This document shows, in pieces, positions 55,878 to 64,000 of a stretch of DNA of 64,000 nt (the stretch's first letter is position 1; the number at the start of each line of letters is the position of its first letter). The notes beneath the pieces are model-generated. The model saw only the letters and a list, made by a program, of their open reading frames with translations, searched no databases and was not told the origin of the DNA. The stretch is from positions 94,678,719 to 94,742,718 of the forward strand of contig OX359289.1 in NCBI GenBank assembly GCA_947179395.2. Direction: 5' to 3'. Made by a program: the position numbers and the translations under genes. The DNA is from Pulicaria dysenterica. Its lineage: Eukaryota > Streptophyta > Magnoliopsida > Asterales > Asteraceae.

Positions 55878-58092
55878 GATTAAATATAATAAAACCATTT
55901 ATCAATTAAAGTTACATCACACTAATTAAAATTTATTGATAGTATAAAAGGCAATACACTTTATATATAAGGGTGAATTGTTGAGAAAGATAACATAAAT
56001 ATTGAAATTTGCCGATAAGGATAATGTCAGGTTTTTTAGGTCAATAAAGGATTCTAAATTATAATTTCTATCGAAAAAAAGGTATGGTAACCAATGACTC
56101 CTTTAGTCAACAGGTTAAGAGCGTCCAAATCTGCAAATTAATGTCTAATTTTTTTAAGTTTTGAGAAGAGTGATAAATTTCAATTTGTAGTAAAAAAAAG
56201 GGTATGATGACTAAGGCTCACAATTTGGGGCGAGTTATTGTTATCATGTTCATGTCAATTACATGTTGACCCCTTGACCATCTTTATGCTTCCTGAGTCC
56301 GCCCATTTCGGCTAAATGTATTTGACGAGTACTTTTTTCGATTTTCCGGTACTCGTATTCTTTTTTGTTCTGATACGAACTTCAAATATGATTTTTGTTT
56401 TGATTCGAACTTTAGAATGCAGTGCTCGTTTTGATTTGATTCAAAATTCAACTTTGGTGTTCGTTTCAATTTGATTTGAATCCTGAACTTCAAAATTTGT
56501 TTGCATTTATTTAATACAATTATAAAGCCAATTTAAGATATTAAGTACCAAATTATCAACTGAAAGTAATCAAATGTCAAAGTACCAAAATAGTATATTC
56601 CAAATTTCATATACCAAAATGATATAATATTGTTTTAATCCTAAATCTTTTATTGTTAAATAAAGGAAAGAGTGAACAACACATGAACATGAACCTAGTT
56701 CCAAATATGATGTTGTGTTTGTTTCAAATTGATATTCATTATCCTTTATTGGTCTAGAAAAAATAAACATTAACCTTTATGGACAAATTTTGACATTTAT
56801 GTTACATTTTTCGTCAATTTGCGTAATATAAAAATTAGTCATGCCAACTGTTATCGGTAAATGGTTACCTTTAATGTTAGAAATTCAAATTTAGACTTCT
56901 TTCCTAGCCTAAGAAATTGAACATTACATTTATCGGCAAATATCGATATTTATATTACCTTTCTAGTCAGTTTACCCTAATTATAATTAAATTATTAAAC
57001 ATTAGATTAGTTAGTTTGGTTGCCACTTCTATTAACTCCTTTTGAGTGTTTTCGTGTTTCTTCTACTTCTTGCAAGGGTCATTTTTTTAGAGGAATATTA
57101 TAATGACTCGTGTGAAATCATCATTTTAGTTTGATGGAAGAAGATGCTATTCGTCTTGTTCATTAATGGTGATTTCATCAATCAAAACCTTTGACTTTAA
57201 AAAACTTTTTTTATTTATATATATTAAAAAAATCTAACAAGTTGAGAAAAGAGGAAAAGTCTAACATATGTTCATCACACCTACAATATAAAAGATAAAT
57301 TTACATAATTAAATGTTTATTTAATATGTAACTATCATAACACACTAACGGTGACTACATAATCGAGGCCGTTATAACTTCTTTTAATAAGTGAAATTAC
57401 ATTAACTATTACTGTGCTACACAGTGAATGGTTATAATATCTTTTCAAGTATTATAAATTTCCTTCCGTTTTTTTCATAATTATATTTAATAATGATGAT
57501 GTAATACATAAATATGCAAAACTAAGTAATTTTTTTTGTCACTTAGTTATGTTTTTGCTCAATCGTTAACTAATATATGATTGTTAGAATACGTAAAATT
57601 TTAATCCTCGTCAATTATTTTACGGTTTCTCAAGTAAAGAACAATAATATTAAAGTTATAATTTGCGATAAGAAGTCAACCCTATAAAACAATAAATGTT
57701 GTTTATAAAAAAGTTTCACAAAAAATCTGATTATGTTATGTATCAATTTATGGATTCTAATAGATTTATCACTTCCTAATGTATTTTAAATCTCCATTTA
57801 TGTTTTATAATACTATAAAATTTCAAATTTTATTTTAACTATATATGTGTTTTACACTGAATCATAAGCTAGTTCTTTAAATAACATGATTTTTGTAACC
57901 GTGCATGCCATACTAATACTTTACAACAAGTTCAATATTTTTGGACAAAAGTGACCCCCTATAAAACAAATACAACATGTTCCGATTCATACAGAAAATC
58001 ACTCGTAACTTAATTTGTCTTGACCCGAGCATTTTGTCACTATAGCAATCTCATGTGTACACGGATATACACAAACACACACACACACACAC
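55878..58092. other. AT-rich intergenic sequence
   Basis: No gene seen. A patch at 56290-56500 repeats gaacttca / gattcgaac words like the subterminal part of a degraded hAT element. An (AC)n tract at 58072-58092 ends at the gypsy LTR start. Confidence 0.5.
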
Positions 58093-58636
58093 TGTAACAC
58101 CCTCTCTACTGGCCTAGATTAATAAGGTAATTAGTCTAAGTAATTATAATTATAATTTTGGGTTATGTGGATTTAATTATCATTATGTGTTAGGTGATAA
58201 TTAAATTGTGATATTATGTGTATTATTTATTTAATTTGAAAATATTAATTAATTAGATTAAAATATTGAGTTAGTGGAACATGAGGTGTTAAGATATGAG
58301 GTTAATGGAACATGAGGTGTCAAAATAAGAGATTAGTGTCTTATGAGGTGGCATATTTTGATGACACTTAACCACCTAAACTTGTCACCAACACCATTTT
58401 ACATGCAATATCAAAAGTGTGTGTGTGTGTGTGTTTTGTTCGTGACTCTCTCGGCCGAAGAAAGAAGAAAGATAGAAATTTCATCTTCTTGATTTCTTGT
58501 TGATTATTTGATTATTGAAGAATCCGATTCATAAAGGTTAGTGTATTTGATTGATAATTGTTATTTATATTCGGTTTTATAGAAAGTGTATAAAAAACCG
58601 TATGCTACTTGAATTTTATTAATTTAGAATGTTTGT
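58093..58636 (+). mobile_element. Gypsy 5' LTR start, truncated
   Basis: tgtaacaccctctctactgg is a typical gypsy LTR start, and the sequence runs toward gag in the same direction. No LTR end (ggtgttaca) or PBS appears before the gag frame, so the 3' part of the LTR and the start of gag are probably deleted. Confidence 0.55.
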
Positions 58637-60523
58637 ATGTTAGAAATTGTTATGGATTATTGTTTATTATGTAAAAATAAAGCTTTCTGGAAATATATGT
58701 TCTTGTGCATGAATGACAAGATGTCCGTTGATGAGTTGATTACCAAGTTTAATGAAACTCTGAGGTTTGCGAAGCAGTGGGTGCCTGATGAGCCTGCACA
58801 GATCCAACACTTTGTTCAAGCTTTATTGCATGAATATCGGGGTAACACCCGGATGACAACATCGTTGGTTCAAGCATTCACTGTAGCTCGAGCTGCCGAA
58901 GGAAATGTGAAGGCAAGGGAAAAGATGAACCGTGAAAAGGGATCGTCTCACAAGTCCGGTAGGAATCAGAGTGGGAATCAAAACAAAGGCAAGTGGCAGA
59001 ACAACCAGAACCGGAAAGATCAGAAATTCAAAGGTTCGGGGTCTAATCAAGGGAAGCCTTGGTGTGGAACATGTAAGTCAAGTCATACGGGTCCTTGCAC
59101 ACCGCAGACTCGTCGGTGCTTGCGATGTGGTGAATTTGGTCATGAACCGTCAGACTGTCGGTTTAAAACAAATGTGTGCTGGAACTGTCATGAAGAGGGG
59201 CATCAAGCTGGAGCTTGTTCAAAACAGAGATCAACAAGGATAGGGCAAGGGGTAGTCAATGTCGGGGGATCGTCTTCTGCAGGTCAGAAGAGAAAGACTC
59301 CACCTTCTGCGGAAGGGAGAGCCTTTAAAATGACAGTTAATGAGGCCACCGGAAATGACAATGTGATTACGGGTATGTTTTTGATAAACTCTGTGCCTGC
59401 CCGTGTGTTATTCGATTCTAGTGCAAATAGATCTTTCTTATCTATATCCTTATGTGATAAATTGAAACTGCCTGCTACTTTGATTGCTTCTTCCTTAGAA
59501 GTAGAGATAGCAGATGGTAAGTTAGTGTCTGTTACCACATCAGTGACTGGGGTGCAAATAGATATAGACGGTACTAGTTTTCCAGTTGATTGTTTGCTTA
59601 TGCCTATATCGGGGTTTGACTTATTACTAGGCATGGATTGGTTAAGTTACCATAAAGCTAGTATCGAGTGTCATAAGAAACTCATTACTATTCCTTTGGC
59701 TGACGGGTCACATCTCGTGGCTCGCGGGGATAGAGCTCAATCTTCTTTTCCTATCATCTCGTTTATGAAGGCTAGAAAATCTCTAGCCAAAGAGTTTGCG
59801 TATTACCTGGCTTATGCGATTGATGCGAAAAAGGAGAAGAAACCAGTTGCCGATGTTCGAGTTGCGTCAGAATATCCGGAGGTATTTCCCGATGATCTAC
59901 CAGGGTTACCACATGTCCGAAAGGTAGAATATAAGATTGATTTGATACCTGGCACTACACCTATTAGAAAAGCTCCATATCGTTTAGCTCCTTCAGATTT
60001 CCGGGAGATGATGACTCAAATCCAGGAACTGTTAGACAAAGGGTTTATTCGTCCAAGTTCTTCGTCTTGGGGTGCTCCTGTGTTGTTTGTGAAAAAGAAA
60101 GATGGAACTCTGCGTTTGTGTATTGATTACAGAGAATTGAATAAGAGGACCATCAAGAAGAGGATATACCAAAGACTGCAAGGGGCTTTTTACTTCTCAA
60201 AGATTGACTTGAGATCGGGGTACCATCAGGTGAGAATAGCAGAAGAGGATATACCAAAGACAGTTTTTCGTACTTGGTATGGTCATTATGAATTCCTAGT
60301 AATGCTGTTTGGTTTGACGAATACTCCTGCCGTATTTATGGATCTGATGAATCGTGTGTGCCGCCTATTTTTAGACAAATTCGTTATTGTCTTTATTGAT
60401 GACATTTTGGTGTATTCTAAAACTGAGGATGAACACGATCAACATTTGAGACAAGTTCTAGAGATATTGAAGGAAAAGAAATTATATGTTAAGTTTTCGA
60501 AATGTGAATTTTGGTTACGTTAA
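58637..60523 (+). pseudogene. Gypsy gag-pol fragment, gag to RT (628 codons open)
   Basis: The frame covers the C-terminal part of gag (from about KMSVDELITKFNETLRF), two CCHC knuckles (CLRCGEFGHEPSDC and CWNCHEEGHQAGAC), an aspartic protease with FDSSANRSFLS (Gly of the DSG triad replaced by Ser), and RT with DGTLRLCIDYRELNK, YFSKIDLRSGYHQ and FIDDILVYSK, where the catalytic YIDD reads FIDD. Between TIKKR and LQGA about eight residues usual in the family (PLPRIDDL region) are missing in frame. It stops at 60523, just before the copia LTR. Although long and open, the changes at key sites and the truncated ends indicate a dead copy. Confidence 0.88.
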
Positions 60524-60545
60524 GTTCAGTTTCTAGGACATGTAA

Positions 60546-61491
60546 TGTTAGATTATGTGCAGAGATAATTAATGGGCACATTGTATCCAATGTTATAAGA
60601 GACTAAAGGGTCACACTGCTACACACCCAATTCAGAGCAGTTGGATTTCACCATAAATTTGTGTGGAAATAATTAATCAGTTGGATTAATTATTAAAGAG
60701 AAAAAGTAAATAATTAATCAGTAGTATTAATTATTGAAAAGAGAGGAATAAATATTTAATCAGTTTGAATTAATTATTAGAAAGGAAATAAATAATAAAT
60801 AGTTATTTATTATTTAAAGAGAATTAAATATTAAGTTTTAATATTTAACGGACTAAGTTAATTAATAGTTAATTAATTAACTAGTAAAGTCTAGGGGGTC
60901 AAAGTGAGAAGAGATGAAAGTTTAATTAAAACCAGTGGGCTTTTAATTAAACGGGCTTAGGTCCATCTAATCCTTATATATATCCTTAAGCCTTAAGGAT
61001 TAAATAAGAGACAAAAAGGATTAAGGAAGATAACCCTAGCCACCATCATCTCTCTCTCTCTCTCGATCTCGCATCTCTCTCTCTCTCTCTCTCGGTCGAT
61101 CTCTCTTTTCTCTCGTCAAACAAGAAGAAACACCAAGTGTGTTTCTCGGTTTTGAGGTCGACGCAAGCATTCACACACAAGAGCTTCACAGTTTGAAGTT
61201 TTTCGTAAATCCAGGAGCGGTCTAGCAGCCAGTTCAATCGGAGGTGCAGTAGTGGTGGACTTGCTTTAGCAATCCCATTGTTTTCTGATCAGGTATATTT
61301 CTTGTAACCTTATATGTGGATTGTTTGTTAGAAACTATGTTGATCATGTAAGTTTTAAAGATCCTAACCCTTTTGGGGTTTAGAGGGTTGTGTTCAATCC
61401 AGTTCCGCTTTTAGGATTGAACCAGTAGAATCAAACCCAGGTTTGACCAGTTTGTGTCATTACGTGGTTTGGTCAGGTACAAAACCCTTCA
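60546..61491 (+). repeat. Copia LTR inserted in the gypsy element
   Basis: 946 bp, tgttagattatgtgcagaga ... acaaaacccttca, same family as the solo LTR at 6796-7752 but clearly diverged (for example near 60616-60645). It interrupts the gypsy pol right after the RT. The tgtaa at 60541-60545 would be the target duplication, but no matching 3' LTR remains. Confidence 0.9.
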
Positions 61492-61492
61492 G

Positions 61493-61503
61493 TGGTATCA
61501 GAG
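61493..61503 (+). promoter_or_regulatory. Copia primer binding site
   Basis: tggtatcagag directly after the LTR, matching the initiator-Met tRNA PBS in its first eleven bases; the twelfth base differs (t for c). Confidence 0.85.
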
Positions 61504-62990
61504 TCTCGGCTCTATGATCCATAGTTTCTAGTTTTATCTGTTTTTAGGATTAAGGTTTTGTTTTTTAATTCTACTTGTTCTTTGAGCTTTTTCGAAAATC
61601 AAGTAGGTAACAAAACAGTTCGTTTTTCTTATCAGGTTTATCCTATTAATCAGGAAATTCAAACAGTTAGTTTGAATGGTTAAAAGGATTATTATTTTTG
61701 AATAAGAATAAGTTTGAATTAAGATTAAATTAAACAGTTTGTTTAAGTTGGTAAAAACCTAGTTAATCCAGATATCTGATTTGTTTTGATAATATGATCT
61801 TCTTCATCTTGTTCTTCTCATTTTTCGAAAACCATAGGGTATAAAAACAAGTTTTTTTGTTTTTATCCAGTTAATAAAATGTTTGATTTTAATCATTTAG
61901 GTTTAAACCAGGTTAGTGTTTAAACGGTTAAAAAGGGATAAACTTTTATCTAAAACTAGATCTTAACCAGTTTTTGAACTCACTGTTTAAAAGGTTGAAA
62001 TCAAGTTTTAGGATAATTAGTTATTAATAAAACAAGTTTTGTTGATATTAATAATTAATAGTTTTTTGGTTTTTGAATTAAATCCAGTTTTTAATCAGTA
62101 TATTAAGACAGTTAGTTTTAATAGATTAAAAAGGATTTAAAATATTTCATGTATTAATCGGAAAACGGGATCCGAGATCATCGTCGTGTTGGGTGGTGGC
62201 CGTTAGCGGCGCTAAGGCCTAATGGGCTTCGGTCCAAAGGGTTTCGGCCCAAGACAATTCGAGGTCCAAATGGGTCCTCGGCCCAATGTGGTTCTCGGCC
62301 TAGGTGGTCACGGCCAAAGGGCATTCGGCCCAGGAGGTTCACGGCCCAAGTGACTTCGGTCCAATGGGTTCTCGGCCAAGAGGGTCTTGGCCCAGTGGGT
62401 TTCTCGGGTTGACGGGAGATGTTGGCGATTTTTTTTTCGGGATTAATACAAAAGGATTATTAAATTTAAGTTATAAAATTAATAAGATGATATATATATA
62501 TAAACTAGTGTTATATATTTTAATTAGTTTAGTTAAAATATATATCTTAGACTTTTATTTATTATGACTAGTTTAGTCATTTTTGAATAAAATCTAAAAG
62601 GATAAAGTTTATATAATATTATGGAGAAACAAATAAGATAATAATATTTAATTGACCAAAAGTTGTCAGTTTTAAGTTTTTGGAAAACTAGTATAAAAAC
62701 TCGACATAAGGATTTCATTCAAGTTTTGAATAAAATCAAGTTTTTTAAAGTTTTGTTGAAAGACTTTGTTTGATCAAATAAATTCAATTAGAAGATCATA
62801 ATTCTCATTTTTGGTTAATAGGTATTAATCAAAAGGGTAAATGAGAATGTTTGAACAAATCAGGTTGTGTGCTTAACAACACAGTTTATTGTTTATATAT
62901 TATAACTGCGTGGTTGTCTTTATATATATATATATATATAGTGCTTATATATAAATTGCGTGGTTGTGATACATATGCATTTGTAAATTA
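61504..62990 (+). mobile_element. Copia 5' internal leader, then deletion junction
   Basis: Non-coding T-rich leader with repeated agtttttgt / ttaatcagt words, the GGCCCAA minisatellite (62210-62410) and a duplicated tgcgtggttgt near 62908 and 62960. No gag frame was recognised. Gypsy sequence resumes at about 62990, with the RNase H region of gypsy and the rest of the copia element missing, so a large deletion joined the two. Confidence 0.65.
62210..62410. repeat. GGCCCAA minisatellite, about 12 units
   Basis: About twelve degenerate 15-18 bp units with the consensus gggttctcggcccaa (for example tttcggcccaa, cctcggcccaa, ttctcggccaa, cttggccca). GGCCCA is the complement of the TCP-bound site II word TGGGCC. 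GC-rich in an AT-rich leader. Confidence 0.8.
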
Positions 62991-64000
62991 AATCTGATTT
63001 AGTGGATCAACTTTTAGCAGCTCAGCTTGAAGCCTTGAAAGATAAGAATCTGAAGGATGAATTGATGGTTAAACGACAATACGAGTTGACTGATGACACA
63101 CGTGGTTTGAAGGTTTATCATAAACGTGTTTGGGTGCCAAATTTTGGTAATTTGAGAGAATTGATATGTAATGAAGCTCACAAGTCAAGATTGTTAGTAC
63201 ATCCGGGTAGTACAAAGATGTATCATGATTTGAAGACCTTCTATTGGTGGCCGACTATGAAAATGGATGTTGCTCCTTTTGTTGAATCATGCCACATTTG
63301 TGCACAGGTTAAAGCAGAACATCAGAAACCGTATGGATCTTTGAAACAGTTGGAAATACCCGAGTGGAAGTGGGACCACATTACAATGAATTTTGTAACA
63401 AAACTTCCATGAACTCAGAGGGGACACGATATGATTTGGGTCATAGTCGATAGATTGACCAAGAGTGCTCGTTGAGTAAGTTAGCACAGTTGTACATCGA
63501 TGAAATCGTGTCTAGACATGGAGTTCCTCTATCCATTGTATCAGATCGGGATTCGAGATTCGTTTCTAATTTTTTGAACAAATTACAACAGGAGTTGGGA
63601 ACCAGAGTGAATTTGAGTACAACTTATCACCCACAGACAGATGGTCAACCAGAAAGAACTATTCAAACTTTAGAAGATATGCTGAGGGCATGTGTGTTAG
63701 AGTTTGTTCATGGGATTCACATCTGCCATTGGTTGAGTTTGCTTACAATAATTCCTATCACTCCAGTATTGGTATGCTACCATATGAGATGTTGTATGGC
63801 CGTCGTTGTAGAACTCCGACATGTTGGTTGGAAGCTGGAGAAAAGCAATTCATGGGGCCTGATATTGTACAGATCACTGCTGATAAGGTAGCTATTGCCA
63901 GAGAAAAGTTGAAAGCTGCCAGAGACCGTCAGAAAATGTATGCAGATCCGCATCGTCGACCGGTATCTTTTGTTGAGGGAGAAATGGTATATCTGAAAGT
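62990..64000 (+). pseudogene. Gypsy integrase fragment (frameshifted)
   Basis: The first frame (63002-63412) has the HHCC zinc domain (HPGSTKMYHDLKTFYWW ... CHIC) and the first catalytic Asp (WDHITMNF). It ends at a TGA at about 63411, followed by matching sequence, consistent with CGA to TGA decay. A second frame (63472-63700) resumes after loss of about ten residues, with the second Asp (SDRDSRFVSNF) and the catalytic Glu (GQPERTIQTLEDML). A further shift near 63710 moves the last part (LVEFAYNNSYHSS, LPYEMLYGRRCRTP) to another frame that stays open to the window edge. It probably belongs to the same gypsy copy as 58637-60523; the element continues beyond the window. Confidence 0.9.

Overview
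This is nuclear DNA of a flowering plant, almost certainly a dicot. The signs are AT-rich intergenic sequence, spliced genes with GT/AG introns, long (AT)n microsatellites and dense nesting of plant transposable elements. The exact species cannot be read from the window; an Asteraceae-like genome is a guess. There is no bacterial-style gene organisation. Only two genes look intact, and they lie next to each other: a four-exon NAC transcription factor (+, CDS 44257-45632) and a seven-exon HRD1-type ER membrane RING ubiquitin ligase (-, CDS 50264-53450).

Layout. 1-4900: AT-rich sequence with a microsatellite-flanked MITE, a fold-back element with a satellite-like core (1758-3218) and a Mutator-type element (3521-4337). 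4902-13898: a complete minus-strand Ty1/copia element with a matching 5-bp target duplication; gag is open, pol is decayed, and a solo LTR of a second copia family is nested at 6796-7752. 13941-14950: the 3' end of a Helitron with helicase remains, split by a Stowaway MITE. 17738-20525: a CACTA element inside a Stowaway, holding a second fold-back element. 24418-37475: a nest of repeats bracketed by inverted Mutator-like arms. It contains gypsy and copia LTRs, a CACTA element (27714-31694) with a Harbinger-type element inside it, and several (TA)n-flanked MITEs. 37616-40959: a hAT element. 42867-54280: the gene island. 54725-64000: gypsy remains with a chromodomain, then a gypsy gag-pol broken by copia sequence.

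The gene island holds the most interesting biology. The NAC gene belongs to the NAC082/NAC103 type and has a 36-codon upstream ORF in its leader. The HRD1 promoter carries an exact ER-stress element (CCAAT-N9-CCACG) and, 30 bp away, a TGACGTGG motif. Both families are tied to stress and unfolded-protein responses, so the pairing is suggestive but unproven. Between the two genes lies an imperfect palindrome made from HRD1 3'-flank sequence and a NAC last-exon fragment. It could give a hairpin transcript targeting the NAC gene. Its right arm is interrupted by a Mutator-type element with a perfect 9-bp target duplication.

All coordinates and identities come from reading by eye. No alignment or database search was run.
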